Of a stretch of 64,000 bases of DNA, positions 1-11,379 are shown piece after piece. The stretch's first letter is position 1. The number at the start of each line of letters is the position of its first letter. The notes beneath the pieces are model-generated. The model searched no databases. It had not been told where the DNA came from and saw nothing but the letters and a program-made list of their open reading frames with translations. The translations under genes and the position numbers were made by a program. Origin of the DNA: Diphasiastrum complanatum (lineage: Eukaryota; Streptophyta; Lycopodiopsida; Lycopodiales; Lycopodiaceae); the NCBI GenBank assembly GCA_029204225.1, contig CM055107.1:14754900-14818899 (forward strand), written 5' to 3'.

Positions 1-603
1 TTGATTTTATGTGATTTCACAACAGGATCAAAATCCTTGAGGCTTGCTGCACTAGTGTTCCAATCTAGATGAGGTCCTTGCTAGTGTAGGCAGTTTGGAG
101 GTACTTTGAATAGAGGTTGAGATGATGGAAGTTCTTTGACACAGTATTGTCTCCTGTATGTTGTGTGTCGGATTCTGATTTTGACTTATTTGATTGGGCT
201 TGAGAGTTGTACAGATATCATGAGATATGTGATGCATGAGAATATAAGTATTCAGATATGGTTGGATCCTTACGAGTTTGTATGAACTCCCCTTTGTCTT
301 TAGGACTATTCACCCCTCATAAGTAGAAGAATATAGCAATATTAAAGCTAGAAGCTATACAAAGCAGCAGCTCCAACATACTGGTATTTGTCCAAATAGG
401 CTGAAGCCTTTCATACAAGGTCAAGAAGGTTAAAGCAAGGAGCTGCTACAATATCGCGATGTTCTAGGGCAAAAAGACTCCTTCAGAAATCAGCTTCTGG
501 GCCTTCCCAATCAAGTTTTTAACTTTAATGTCTTGTAGATTACTTTTATAGATAAGCTTCTGTTTTGGGGGAGGGAAATCGTAAGTTTTTGGCAACGGCA
601 GTC
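1..603 (+). promoter_or_regulatory. Upstream region and probable 5' leader of the EIN3-like gene
   Basis: No coding region is seen here. The stretch is moderately AT-rich. A possible splice acceptor (tcttgtag, ending near 538) lies about 65 bases before the start codon, which would fit the 5'-UTR intron common in EIN3 family genes. That intron is inferred, not shown. An in-frame TTG at 565 extends the reading frame upstream, but the ATG at 604 is the sensible start. Confidence 0.4.
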
Positions 604-2325
604 ATGGAAGTGGTGGATGATGATATGAACACTGCAAAGGGTTTGGATGCAGATGGGTTGGATTATATGGGTGACAACAATGTGGATGGGATGCAGGATG
701 TAGAGTTCAGTGACGATGAGATTGATGTTGATGAGCTTGAAAAACGAATGTGGAGGGACAGGCTTAGGCTCAGGAGAATAAAGGAGCAGCTAAAAGCCAG
801 GGAGCTTGCAGGAAAACCTAAGCACAAGCAGTCACAGGAGCAGGCTCGGCGAAAGAAAATGTCGCGGGCGCAGGATGCCATATTAAAATATATGCTTAAG
901 ATGATGGAGGTCTGCAAAGCCCAGGGCTTTGTGTATGGAATCATCCCAGAGAAAGGGAAGCCTGTAAGTGGAGCATCAGATAATATCAGAGCCTGGTGGA
1001 AGGAGAAGGTAAGATTTGACAGGAATGGGCCAGCTGCCATTGCAAAATACCAGGCTGAGCAAAATACCCAGCTGCAATTGCAAAATACCAGGCTGAGCAA
1101 AATACCGAGCTGCCCCATAACTGGTAGTTCAACTCCTCGAACATTGTTGGAGCTTCAGGATACAACTCTTGGATCCCTTCTATCTGCACTGATGCAGCAT
1201 TGCGACCCGCCACAGCGACACTTTCCTTTGGAGAAGGGGATTCCTCCTCCATGGTGGCCATCAGGTGAAGAGGAGTGGTGGCCCCAAATTGGACTGAGCA
1301 CGGGTCAAGGATCTCCACCTTACAAAAAGCCCCATGATCTGAAAAAGGCTTGGAAGGTAGCGGTCCTTACCGCTGTCATCAAACACATGTCTCCAGATAT
1401 CACAAAAATCAGGAAGCTTGTTAGGCAGTCTAAATGCTTACAAGATAAGATGACTGCCAAAGAAAGTGCAACATGGCTTGCAGTGCTTACTCAAGAAGAG
1501 GAAGCATCCTCCTCTCAGAAAAGTACAGCTCATAACAATGCAATTCCAGATAGGATCAATGCTAGGGTCTTGGAGAATACCCACATTAGTGAATACGACG
1601 TTGATGATGGTTTTGACTCGCCGAATAGGGTTTCATTTGTGGATGAAGACAACGCATTGATTATGCCTGTTTCCTCTGGTACAAGGAGCTCTTCCCTTCA
1701 TAGTGTTGGGGACGAAATGGAGCAGCCCGTTTCTGCGCAGAGACTATTTATGTGCCCATACAAGGAGTGCCCCCATCACGAGTGGAGAAATGCTTTCCAC
1801 GATAGGAATTTGAGAAACATGCATCAAAATAGTTGTACTCATCGTCCTATTTACGGTTCAAATGTTCAAGGTCCTATCAATCCACAACCCACACAGCAGC
1901 TTTTTCTGACAAGTAGCTCTCCAGAAGAAGAACTTGTTTCACCAAATAGAGAAATGGATGTGCCATTCCATAGAGACTCAAATACCACAGATACTGTTCT
2001 ACGATCTGAATACAATTTTGCTGCAGAAAATCCACCATTACCAGTAGTGGCTGGTGTTTATGATGCTGGGTTACAGGGCCAGTCATTGTTTGGGCAAATC
2101 ATTGGAGTTCCTGAAAGCCAATTGGGTACTCAACCACTTGATTTGCAGAGAAATAACCTAGGCAGGGGCTGTAGCACACCTTTAGATAGTCCTTTTTCAA
2201 CATATGACTTGCCCACAAGCGATACTTATCATTCGCCGCTCGATTTAAGCATAGAAAGCACTCACTCGTTAGGGACAGGCTTTGATTTTCTGGATGAAGA
2301 TCTCATTTGGTACTTCGGAGCTTAG
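604..2325 (+). CDS. EIL: EIN3/EIL-type ethylene-signalling transcription factor
   Basis: Intact 573-residue reading frame with a single coding exon, as is usual for EIN3/EIL proteins (about 550-640 residues). In this family the protein is a nuclear, sequence-specific DNA-binding activator acting downstream of EIN2 and degraded through EBF F-box proteins. The acidic N-terminus is followed by the basic block [20 protein letters not shown] and then [40 protein letters not shown] and [20 protein letters not shown]. The second half of the DNA-binding domain has [58 protein letters not shown] and [20 protein letters not shown]. The start chosen is the ATG at 604; the upstream in-frame codon is only TTG. 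The linker between the two halves is altered by a 38-bp tandem duplication (separate entry). The C-terminal half is low in motifs, as usual for the family. Confidence 0.96.
   Translation: MEVVDDDMNTAKGLDADGLDYMGDNNVDGMQDVEFSDDEIDVDELEKRMWRDRLRLRRIKEQLKARELAGKPKHKQSQEQARRKKMSRAQDAILKYMLKMMEVCKAQGFVYGIIPEKGKPVSGASDNIRAWWKEKVRFDRNGPAAIAKYQAEQNTQLQLQNTRLSKIPSCPITGSSTPRTLLELQDTTLGSLLSALMQHCDPPQRHFPLEKGIPPPWWPSGEEEWWPQIGLSTGQGSPPYKKPHDLKKAWKVAVLTAVIKHMSPDITKIRKLVRQSKCLQDKMTAKESATWLAVLTQEEEASSSQKSTAHNNAIPDRINARVLENTHISEYDVDDGFDSPNRVSFVDEDNALIMPVSSGTRSSSLHSVGDEMEQPVSAQRLFMCPYKECPHHEWRNAFHDRNLRNMHQNSCTHRPIYGSNVQGPINPQPTQQLFLTSSSPEEELVSPNREMDVPFHRDSNTTDTVLRSEYNFAAENPPLPVVAGVYDAGLQGQSLFGQIIGVPESQLGTQPLDLQRNNLGRGCSTPLDSPFSTYDLPTSDTYHSPLDLSIESTHSLGTGFDFLDEDLIWYFGA
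1031..1106 (+). repeat. 38-bp tandem duplication inside the EIN3-like coding region
   Basis: Two adjacent 38-bp copies (1031-1068 and 1069-1106) differ at one base. Thirty-eight is not a multiple of three, so the second copy is read one frame over from the first: ...QAEQNT then [13 protein letters not shown]. The frame after it is the correct one for [12 protein letters not shown]. Taking one copy out of the present sequence would bring a TAG into frame at ...ELPHNW. The region encodes the variable linker between two conserved blocks. Confidence 0.85.
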
Positions 2326-3930
2326 TATACAAATTGACAGCCTTATTGTATGTAGTGATGATACTGGAAGCAATTGCATTTGCTGCTTCTTCGAAAAAAA
2401 GAATAGTCCAACACCAGGTGCTTTGCTAACTCTTCTTAGCTCTATAAAATGTTTTTTATCAATTAACATGAGACATTTTTTCTGATATCATGGTGACGGA
2501 TCGGCTGGATTCAATTTAATTCAAAACTTTTTTTCTATTGGACTTCCAAATTGTCAACATGCATGACGATTCTTTGAAAAAGGTTTAGAATTCAAAAAAA
2601 TAGGGGAACAAAACTGCTTAATTGAATCAATTCAGAGGTTCAAATCATGATTTGTTGTTACTATTGTCCTCATTTAAATTGGATTGGTCTTTTTTCTTGA
2701 GCAATTGAAATTTTTGCATTATGTGGTGTCATTCTGAGGGGCACCATAACATAGCATATGTATCCAGGACCATTTATGTTTTGAACTTTAGTTAAAGATG
2801 TTGCAATAGCGTGCGACAATGGTGCTATAATCTCGCTAGCTATTACTGCTGGAATATGTGAATGTTAGACTACCAGAAAAAGTTTCAAACATGAAATGCC
2901 TTATGTAATAACTGAAAAGAAAAACAGATAGCAAAACAGCTATGATTCTAGCAGAGTTGCTGATGATCAGAAGAAAGCACAGCTCAAGGAATCGCACAAG
3001 CAAGAGCAGCAGGAATCATCTTTTCTCACACTGATCCAACAAAGAAAATGAGTAAATTACATGTTGCACACGCACTGCCTTTTACAGTCTTAAGAGGTGT
3101 TATGCCAAGAAGCTGAGACTTTGGGTCATCCCGTCATAGGACCACAAAAAACGTCATATGCCCTTTTAATTAACCTATTTTGCATGACCTTGCATACTGC
3201 CAGGTGTTATGTTTGTATTGCAGTGCGTTCACATCATCAATCTTTCCCTCAAATCAAATACAACTTTGGCATTGTGCCCCTTCTAATCCCAACTTATCTC
3301 TAAGGAAAATGAATGTATCTGTTTAGTCATCATGTCTGCAATCCTATCTTTTGTGCAGCAGTGCATGATTTTTGCCCCTACCAAGTCTTTAATGAAATAA
3401 TATTGTAAGTCAATATGTATGCTGCGTCTATGGAAACCTCCGTTTGCAAAGAAATACTAAGCCCTCATTGTCATGCATGAGAACCATTGAGTCATGATTG
3501 ACACTTATCTTTGGAAAAAAAACTTTTGATCCACAACTCTTCCTTTGACGCTTGGCATGTTCCCACATACTCTGATTCCATTGATGAAAAGGCGACTGAT
3601 TTCTGTTTACCACTACACCATGTAGGTACTCCCCCTCCAATCAAAAACACATACCCACACGTTGATTTTCAGTCGTTCAAGTCCCCATGCTTAATTAATT
3701 TTGTATAGTTCTTGAGAGGTTGATGCACTTTCAAATTTGAGTTTTGATCAAATTCTATGTGCCAATGTGGAGCACTTGCCAAGATAAGCTAGAAATAAAA
3801 TCTATAGTTGATTTCAAGTGCTAGTATGGATTCAATTTCATTCTTTGTGCAATCTTCATTACATTATGATTGATTTTGCTCTTTTGCACTCATTTTTCAC
3901 ACTCTGGTACCATGTCAGAAAATTAGGGTT
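2326..3930. other. 3' flank and intergenic DNA, no gene seen
   Basis: AT-rich sequence after the EIN3 stop codon. It presumably holds the 3' UTR at its left end. The open frames in it are short (60-70 codons), overlap on both strands and show no recognisable domain. No tRNA, retroelement domain or terminal repeat was recognised. Confidence 0.5.
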
Positions 3931-4450
3931 AGCTATGCGGATCTCACGGAAATGGCCACTGTTTGGGGGTCATCAAGACAATTGTTGTGCAATGTGCTGC
4001 CCACAGTGTAAGCACAGGTGCGTCCACGGTCGGGGTGGTCGGCAGAACGGGGGACTTGATGAGTCAAAGTGCTGCCCTTCAGGTGTAAGCACGGTCAGTT
4101 CTCGCGGTTTGGGCCTGGTGCTGTCTGCACGTAGGACAGATGAGGCAAAGTGCTGCCTAGGTAGGTGAAAGCACGGTCTGTGCCTTGTACGGTGCGGGGT
4201 GACATATTCGAACTGTACGGGTTAACCATTGATACTGAGATGTTGCTCGAATTCGGGTGTAAAGCATGGGTGGTTAGCTGCCGGTGCGGGATAGCTGCCG
4301 ATCGTTTAGCTATAAGGGCTATCGACCAGATTTGGTGGGGCGTGACTGAGGCAATGTGTTCTTTAATGGTGAAAGCACGGATAGTTGGAGGGGTGTTCTC
4401 TGTGGGCTGATTCTGTGATCGATCTGTATGGGCGCAGCCAGGCAAAGGTC
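3930..4450 (+). repeat. LTR-like repeat copy containing a hairpin array
   Basis: This segment is colinear with LTR-like DNA of the gypsy element at 21.8-23.1 kb, after allowing for that element's inversion. It holds repeated short inverted repeats of the form GTGCTGCC...GTGTAAGCAC: 3994-4015, 4069-4092, 4150-4174, and two weaker ones near 4240-4270 and 4353-4378. No coding region is associated. It is probably a solitary or truncated LTR, but target duplications were not found. Confidence 0.6.
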
Positions 4451-5285
4451 CTTTGGCAGGACTATCTCAAAGGGGGACCTTGTCTTTGTTATCGGTTAGT
4501 AAACTTGCCTGAGTGTCTTGCTTGCATGTATTCGTGGTGAGTCTTAGTACTCGTGCTATGCCTGGTTTGCATGATTGCTTGTGATACAAGGAGCTGATGG
4601 ATTGAGAAGGAACCTTTCTTTTAAAGACTGATACCATCAAACAAAGAGGACTACAGAATCTGTGGGGCGGATTCGCAGTTCAAGTACTAGCACGTGAACA
4701 GCAACAAAACGACTCGATGTTTGCAAAGGATGGATGGCTATCCTGTTACTTGGGTTAGTTTCATTTGCGACAACACCCACCAGACGCAATCAAAAAGTCA
4801 AAAGTTGAAAAGGGCAATTTCAGGGGAGATCTTCTATGGAGCAGTTAGTCTTCATTTGGGATGGTTACCTTCGGAATTGAAACTCACTGAGCATGGGTGA
4901 TATCCAATGTCAGTTGGGTTTTTCCTCAAAAGGGGAAAGACTAGGATCCTCTTTAGAGATTGGCAACAAGTTGGATCAAGCCATAATCCTAGCAGACGGG
5001 AAGCAAAGTGTTGGAAAGGCTTTTTGTCTGAGAATTCTATTCTAAGTCCGGTCAACTGATTTTATAAGTGGAGGGGAACTATCACACACACCTCTCTCTT
5101 GGGGCAAATTTTGAATGAAAGTTGATTAAAACGAGGGCAAATTCAAGGTGACCTAGCCATACTCACACGAGAAGACTGGCGAACTTTGGACCTAATAAGT
5201 TGACAAGTTTTTGTTGTGGAAAGGAAAGCTTGTTATTGGCTTTCTCTAGACCAGCAATAATGAGAAGACATAATGAGTACGCTGA
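4451..5285. other. Unassigned DNA between repeats
   Basis: No gene is recognised. The left end may continue the LTR-like unit (a short match, gcaaaggtccta/ctttgg, to the 22.7-kb copy). Frames are short and interrupted on both strands. Confidence 0.4.
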
Positions 5286-5668
5286 CTTGTGTTACGTGTA
5301 AAGCAGCTGATCAACAAAGGAACTGTGAAAGTTGAGTCTTGCACGAGAGACTTGGTACTTCGAGCGGACGTTAATAGACAGTTCGTATTAAAAATCGGAC
5401 TAGTGCAAACTTTGGGTGCATGTGTCTGATTCAAAGAGAGCTACTTGAAGCCAAGCTAGATGTACACTTCTTGTTTTGACTGTGAGGCAACTGACCAGTG
5501 ATGGAATTGTGAAAGTCAAGTTTTGCGCGACGAGACATGGCGCTTCAAACAAACATGCAGAGATAGTTCGTATGCGGATCAAACCGGTGCGACCCCTTGG
5601 CTCTCCACGAGGTCAATGATTACATTTGGGCTGATTCAAAGAGAGCTACTTCAAGCTAAGTGAGAGGT
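5286..5668 (+). repeat. Two-unit degenerate tandem repeat (about 190 bp per unit)
   Basis: Two diverged units (about 5286-5462 and 5465-5668) share, in the same order, a block around aactgtgaaagt(t/c), a cacgaga(g)acttgg-like block, a cagttcgta block and the exact string ttcaaagagagctacttgaag or its one-base variant. No coding potential is seen in the units. Confidence 0.6.
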
Positions 5669-6235
5669 GCGTTGCGAAGTACTCAATCTTTGCCTACCTT
5701 AAAGAGCCATAAAGGAAAAGTATCAAGACCATGCTGAGACAATGAGAGAAATCAAGGTGCAAAAAAAAAAAAAGCAACAAGGCACGGAGTAGACCATAAA
5801 GTGGGCAATCAATGATAAATCCTTTGGCTCAGGGAACCCTGATACCTGTGCGGAACTGATCAAATCTGGAGCTCAGAGAGCTCAACACAAAGTGCATCAA
5901 GGACAAATCAGGAGCTCAAAGGAGTTCCAAAGTCAAGAAGTCAAAAGCGACAGGGGCGAACATTCCACAAGAAAAGCTTCTGTCACCAATAATAAGGTTC
6001 TTGGGTTTTTCGTAAGCGATATAAAATCTACGCTTTTCTCAGACAAAGTGATATTTTTCAAGTTATGTAATTTTTTAATAAGAAAGAGCTGAGCCTCTGA
6101 CTTGTGGTGTGCCAGCTACCATGTTAATAAAAAGTGGCCAGTAAATTGAGTACTGTGCCAAGTAGCTTAAATGTATGGGAATTTTAGTTGGGAGACACCT
6201 TTACTTTAATCTAACATCTGATGAGGACATCAAAT
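5669..6235. other. Unassigned AT-rich DNA
   Basis: Contains a run of A (5761-5773) and no recognisable gene or domain. The small + strand frame at 5892-6092 has no family signature. Confidence 0.35.
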
Positions 6236-7390
6236 TTTATAAAGGTAGGGTGGATGTTGTAAAGTTACCTTTACAAGCTTTACTTCCGGCGCCACTAGCG
6301 CCAGCAGCGCCACTGCTGCTCCTGGCGCTAGCGCCGCTCCCAGCGCCACTGTGACCAGGCTCCAGCCGGCGCCAAGTTCCTATGGCTGAAAATCTTTGAT
6401 CGGTTCTAGCGAAGTCAAGTGAGCTCGGATCGATGTGCAATCACCTCACACGATCTAGACATGATTAAAGGAAGCCTGGGGATCAATAAATTCTAGAGAG
6501 AGAAAATCCTAGAGAGAGAAAACGTGCTTTACCAACCTGGGTAGAGTACTTGGTATGAGGGGAGGTGGTGAATCCCACCAATACTATAGGGGAGTGCGGG
6601 TTGCAACTCAGGGCGAGCTCCAACCAAGTCTCAACCTCCCTTGCTGGAATGTTGTCATGGCGCCTGCCTTGGCATGTCAGCGCCCCGGAGACTAGAGTCG
6701 GTTACACACTTGAAGTGTAACCTTCTCATATTTATCAATAAAGTGGGATATTTCTCAAACTGACTCTGATTACCTTCTGGGTTTCAGTGTTCGGTAAAAG
6801 CGCCAGTTGTAAGGCCGCTTCAAACTTTTTGATCCGGCACATAGTTGAGGGTCGTATCCTAGGACGCCAGCGGTATGCCGTCAGGACCATTCGGTTTGTG
6901 GCGCCAATAGTATGTTGTCGGGACCATTTGTTCCAGGAACTGGTTGTCTCCATATTTGTCGCGGCTTGTGGTTCTGAGTGTTCCTTGCATGAACGTGAAT
7001 GGGTTAAGCTCTTGGAGAACGGGCTCTAACCTGTCGGCTGAGTTGGATGGCTTGCTTGGGTGGAAGTTACCTGTTTATGGCTGTCCAGTCTGGCGTGGCG
7101 CCAGGTTGGCTTCCAGCGCTCGTGTAACGAAGCTTCGAGTTGATTAAGTTTGATGTATGTCGGGCGGCTTGCTTGGAGGAAAGTCACCCACATCGAGACC
7201 CCCGATCTGGCATGGCGTCAGGTTGGATCTCAATGTTGGTTTTGGAACTTCAAGTTGGTTAAGTCTGATCGTTGTTCGTGAGTTGGCTGCTTGTACGTCA
7301 AGTGGGTTTGGATGGCAAGAGTTGAAGGCTGGGAAGCTAAGTCCTGGTTCCCGGCACCCTTTGAGATGTCTGCGCTACAAGATCCAAGAG
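6236..7390 (+). repeat. Dispersed repeat family A, copy 1 (GGCGCC-rich)
   Basis: This segment is repeated in inverted orientation at 20.3-21.56 kb. Its left part is a cluster of GGCGCC/GCGCC motifs (about 6285-6375). The middle has an aataaag near 6735 that could be a polyadenylation signal. The right part is made of about 115-bp tandem units each carrying a gcttgcttgg...gtc(t)ggc(g/a)tggcg(c/t)cagg core (about 7045-7300). The copy ends abruptly at 7390, where a copia LTR begins. The conserved-looking 67-codon frame on the - strand (6237-6440) is compositionally simple, rich in G, A and S codons, and may not be coding. The family could be an LTR or a non-autonomous element; I cannot decide. 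Confidence 0.7.
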
Positions 7391-7680
7391 TGTGCAATTT
7401 GATTGGACCCCTAAGATCACCACCTTTGACAATGATTGGACCTCCTACATGACACCTCTTACGATTGTTGGACCATTTTGATGCACCTCACAATATGATT
7501 GGCCGAATCAAGAGGTGCTAAGTCACACATCCTCTAGCATCAAGCCAAGTGTCACTAGCCTATATTACCATGAGCTAATCAACTTCTAAAATTGGCCTAA
7601 TCACTTATTTACACGTGTACAATGAGTGGCTTTAAAAGAGGACCCCAAACCTCAAGATAGATGACTTTTACAATTTCACA
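7391..7680 (-). repeat. Copia 3' LTR (290 bp)
   Basis: Read on the - strand it starts TGTGAAATTG and ends AAATTGCACA, so it has TG...CA termini. It is preceded by a purine-rich tract (taaggaggag, complement of 7681-7690), the expected polypurine primer for second-strand synthesis. It lies directly after the copia RNase H end, as a 3' LTR should. The matching 5' LTR was not found in the window. Confidence 0.75.
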
Positions 7681-7690
7681 CTCCTCCTTA

Positions 7691-8195
7691 ATAGAAATCT
7701 ATTTATTTTAACATGGATCTTGGAATCAAGCCAAGATTAGATCTAAACTTTATGAAAGCACTCTTGTGGCAATGATTTGGTGAGAAGATCGGTGATACAA
7801 GATGAAGATTCAACATGCTCCAAATTGATTTCTCCTCCAATAACTTTTTCCCTTACAAAGTGATGTGCAATCTCAGTATGTTTTCTTTTTGATGAAAAAT
7901 AGGATTGTTGGCAAAAGCTTGGGCGGAGATGTTGTCACACTTGATGATAGGTAGAGATATCCATCCTTGATGCACTTGAGCTCCATAAGCAATTTTTTTA
8001 TCCACAAAACCTCTTTTGTAATAGTTGTAAGGGCCTTATACTCGGCCTCACATAATGACAAAGATGATGTCTTGTTCTTGGATAACCAAGAATATACAAG
8101 ATTGCCTCCAATAAATATATTGAATTCACTAGTGGACTTTCTATCCACCTTGTCACTTGAAAAATCTGTGTCTGAGTAGGCAACCATAATCAAGT
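7691..8195 (-). pseudogene. Ty1/copia RNase H C-terminal remnant
   Basis: The - strand frame gives the typical end of copia pol: YSDTDFSSDKVDRKSTSEFN, then NLVYSWLSKNKTSSLSLCEA with EAEYKALT, followed in another frame by HHFVREKV-like and LTKSLP-like strings. In intact elements this domain removes RNA from the RNA/DNA hybrid. The reverse transcriptase and integrase that should precede it are missing; the next sequence upstream on this strand is the protease. The frame is shifted near 7960. The remnant is therefore the 3' end of an internally deleted element. Confidence 0.85.
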
Positions 8196-8234
8196 GTGGA
8201 AGATATATATCTCAAGATCTAAAGTACCTCCCTG

Positions 8235-9305
8235 ATCATCCTGCTTTTGCCATCACAATTAGTTGGATTGAAACAGTGCCTATCCCCTTGATCTTGCACA
8301 CATCGCCATTTGCTTGTGAAACGGACGTTCCATTATCCAACACTTTCAAGCTACTGAACCAATTTTTGTTACCTGTCATGTGTCTTGTAGCTCCCGAGTC
8401 AATATATCACGCTTGATCATCCTGATTAGATGACAACGCAGATATGAAGATACTAGAGTCTTCAATCTCACCCTCATCGACAAGGTTATCTGCTTGTTTT
8501 GGTTTTCCCTTGCCTTGTTCCACCAGGAATTTACAACATTCACTCTTCCAATGGCCCTTTTTACCACAATGGAAGCACTTGCCTTTCTTATTGGCCTTAC
8601 AGGAAGATCCCTCATCCTCATGAGACTTGACAAATTGTTGTTTAGACTTCTTCTTGCCCTTGCCCTTGCCTTGTTTTTGGCGTGTCGCAAGTGTCTGATC
8701 GTCAGTATTTTGACGTCTAGCTTTCACCATTTCTCGCCGTTGCTCTTCCTTTATCAAGATTCATGTGAGCTTGTCAAAGATAGGCAATCTTTCTCTTGAT
8801 GCTATTCCGCTCACAAACATCTGATAGGGTTCTGCAATGCCGCACAATGCATTGTGCACCAGCTTCACATCACGTATGCGCTCACCAATAGAATGCAGTT
8901 CATCCCTCATTGTCTTGATTCTGGTCATGTAAGTCTGAATGTGCTCTCTTTGTTCATTCGGGCACTATTCAGCTTTGACTTCAGAAACATGATTCTTGAC
9001 GGATTTGACGTCTCAAACTGCTCCTTTAGCACATCCCATGCCTGTCTGGGTGTTACAGCATCACAAATGTAGGTAATGATGTGATCCTTCACTGACAAGT
9101 TAATGAAGGTCAAAGCTTTCCTCATATTTTTGTCGAACACTTTCATATCCGCTTCATTTGGTGGCCTTCTCTCATCACCTGTGACGACTTCCCACATGTC
9201 TTTCTCCATCAGTATGTTTTTCATTTTGAATTTCCACACTGCATAGTTGAAAATCTCGTCCAATTTGTTACTTTCACTCAAAATGGACTCTCCCATGTTT
9301 GCCAT
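8235..9305 (-). pseudogene. Ty1/copia gag and protease remnant
   Basis: On the - strand, gag starts at the ATG at 9305 (MANMGESILSESNKLDEIF) and runs through copia gag (UBN2-like) sequence: WKFKMKNILMEKDMWEVVTG, AWDVLKEQFE and, after a stop, RIKTMRDELHSIGERI. A zinc knuckle CFHCGKKGHWKSEC (CX2CX4HX4C) lies near 8555-8600. The aspartic protease start YIDSGATRHMTGNKNW with the DSGA catalytic motif lies at about 8345-8405. Stops near 8925 and 8770 break the frame. Sequence similarity to copia pol stops just after the protease, where the RNase H remnant begins. Confidence 0.88.
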
Positions 9306-10633
9306 CTCAAAACTGCTTGAAACTTCTGCCGCAGGCTAAAAACAGTATGTCGAGGCCAACTGTGATGTCAGAAGTTGAAAATAATGACATGCACTTTTTT
9401 CCTTACTAGGCCACTCGCGCTTTTCCACCAATTTGTAAGCCAAATCGACGTCACCTTCCGAAATGCACTCAGTCGTCAACTCCCAACTACGTGCCCAGTG
9501 GAATGGTGAAATCACTTTTGGCGCACTCCGAACACTTTCTCTGCTGCAATCACTTTGTTTTTTTGTACCTACTTGCAGGTACAATCCGGGTGCCCTTCGT
9601 TTGGAGGTTATAGCCTTTTGTTTGGGTCAAAACGGACAAAGGACCCAAAAATAGGAATTTTCCTTATTTTTTAACTGTTTCTTCACCTTGAAGAAACTTC
9701 ACACTTCACTTGTGAAGGGACCCAACTCAACTTTCAATGTTTATTGAATTGAAGGCCAAAATACACTTCAAGACCCTTCAATCTTTCATGGGCTCTTTAA
9801 GTTGTCATCCAACGGTTAATTCCGATCCAATGGCTCACATTGCTTTTCAAAAGCACGATCTCTACCATTGATCTTCATAAGGACTCATCCTATGGTCCTG
9901 GGTGCTTTTGTGCGCTGATCCACATGCCTACAAGCACGGCTCACTCCGGAATGCTAGGGACCCATCTCTTTTCACCGCACGCCTTTCTTCGCGGTTCTTC
10001 CATCTCCTTTCTTCTTCTCTTCACGTTCTTCCTCCACCAGGCTATTGAGAAGGGTTTTTTGCGCCCTCCAGAGATCCGATCCGGCGCTCTCTGCTGCCCA
10101 CGACTGTCCACGGCCTTTTGGCAGCCAATCCTCCTTACTAGGGCGCCCCTCTGTGCCACTTCACAGATCCAGAAAAGACCTCCTATAGCCAATGATCCAG
10201 GGTCATTCACCACAAAACTCTAACTGTGAGAAGAATAAAGATTTTTTGAGCTCCACTCAGGCTTTCTCTGAGCTTCTTCTTGCAGTTTCTTATTTGGCTG
10301 AGGTTGCCCTACCTCCAGCTCAATAACACAATTTACAGTTTGCCAAATGGTGCAAATCGACTGCAAACAAACTGGTTTTCATTCCAAACCGTCAACACCA
10401 CATAGCCTGCTTCAGAATTTCAAAATTCTGTTTGTTGAGGTTCTGATTCAGTCGACAACTCTTGTCTCTGAATCCCCACACAGTCTCAAGTCACCAAGCT
10501 TCTGTGTGCTAAACTCTCTGCACCAGTGCTTCTCCTTCCATCTTCAACCCGCCGTAAACCCCGAACTCTCAGAAGACAGTTCTCCTGAAACTCTCTTCAA
10601 CGGTGATGATGTACTGTGTACACTCCTTGTACG
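9306..10633 (-). other. Non-coding stretch, possible leader of the copia remnant
   Basis: No domain is recognised in any frame. If the primer-binding-like site at 10634-10645 belongs to the copia remnant, this would be its long 5' leader. Otherwise it is unrelated repeat DNA. Confidence 0.3.
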
Positions 10634-10645
10634 ACTCTGATACCA
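10634..10645 (-). promoter_or_regulatory. tRNA-Met-type primer-binding-like site
   Basis: The - strand reads TGGTATCAGAGT, the usual copia primer-binding sequence (complementary to initiator tRNA-Met). The flanking sequence to the right does not give a clean TG...CA LTR end, so the assignment is tentative. Confidence 0.45.
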
Positions 10646-10734
10646 ACTTAGAATTTGTTTCGAACAGGAACACAAATGTTAGCCGATTCTCTAGTGCCGA
10701 GCCAAGCTGAAGACACAAGTTATCTCTCACCCAT

Positions 10735-11110
10735 GACCGAGGAGGTCTCAAAAGGAAGAGAGCAGAAGAAGCTGAGAGCCGAGCAAGAGAGCCGAGGAAA
10801 TACTAGCTAGGAAGACAATGAGTAACTATGTGAGCCTACATGGTGTATCCCAAAGAAGGAATGACCATGTAGGAGCTAGTAATGTTTCCTAGGCATTGTA
10901 AATAAAGGTAGACCTCCCTTAAATTAGTTAGAGTGAGCCACCTTTTGATGGTGACCTTTAGTGGAAGGGCAATTCCACATGTAATTCTAATTTAGTGGAA
11001 TTGCCACATGGGCTCCACATGGACAGCCTTCTTGCTTATTTAAGGGCCCCCCTCTCTTGTGAGGGAGCTTTTGATTGTATTGTCAAGTTCTCTTGAGCAA
11101 ATAAAGAGGA
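10735..11110 (+). repeat. LTR-like repeat family B, copy 1
   Basis: Colinear, with moderate divergence, with the reverse complement of about 57560-57950. Shared strings include gaggaggtctc, tgagagccga, gaatgaccatgtagga and gagccaccttttgatggtgacc. A TATTTAAG near 11037 and an AATAAA near 11098 could be the promoter and polyadenylation signal of an LTR read on the + strand. The ends were not resolved. Confidence 0.6.
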
Positions 11111-11379
11111 TCCTCCACGAGTTCTTGATGATAGCTTAGCTCCTTGTTCATGGAAATGATCTTTTTGTTGAATGTAGCTTAGTGATTTTGGAAGACACGT
11201 GACCGCCGCGGAGTACAAGCAAGGTTACGATCATAAAAATGCCGGCCTTAAGGCTTTTATGGAATTCCATGGATTGTTTCCAATCGTAAACTCTTAACCT
11301 TTATTGTTTTGTGATTGTTTACTTTGTGGTTTACAAGTAAGTTTAATCTCAATTTAATTAAATCTTTGATTCTATTTTG
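11111..11379. other. Flank of repeat family B, no gene seen
   Basis: AT-rich, with no recognisable coding segment. It may contain the downstream part of the LTR-like unit. Confidence 0.3.

Noticed and set aside
565-603. Upstream extension of the EIN3 frame from TTG
   Set aside because: No ATG; the ATG at 604 gives a normal EIN3 N-terminus.
663-1118. 151-codon open frame on the - strand within EIN3
   Set aside because: Shadow of the EIN3 coding frame; no domain and no independent start context.
4165-4410. Frame similar between 4165-4410 and 22798-22983 (CGIAADRLAIRAIDQ-like)
   Set aside because: Both are in LTR-like hairpin DNA. Similarity follows from the DNA repeat, and stops and starts do not coincide with a gene.
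10646-11300. 5' LTR of the copia remnant at 7.4-9.3 kb, placed right of the primer-binding-like site
   Set aside because: It does not match the 290-bp LTR at 7391-7680 and lacks TG/CA ends at the expected point; called instead as separate repeat family B.
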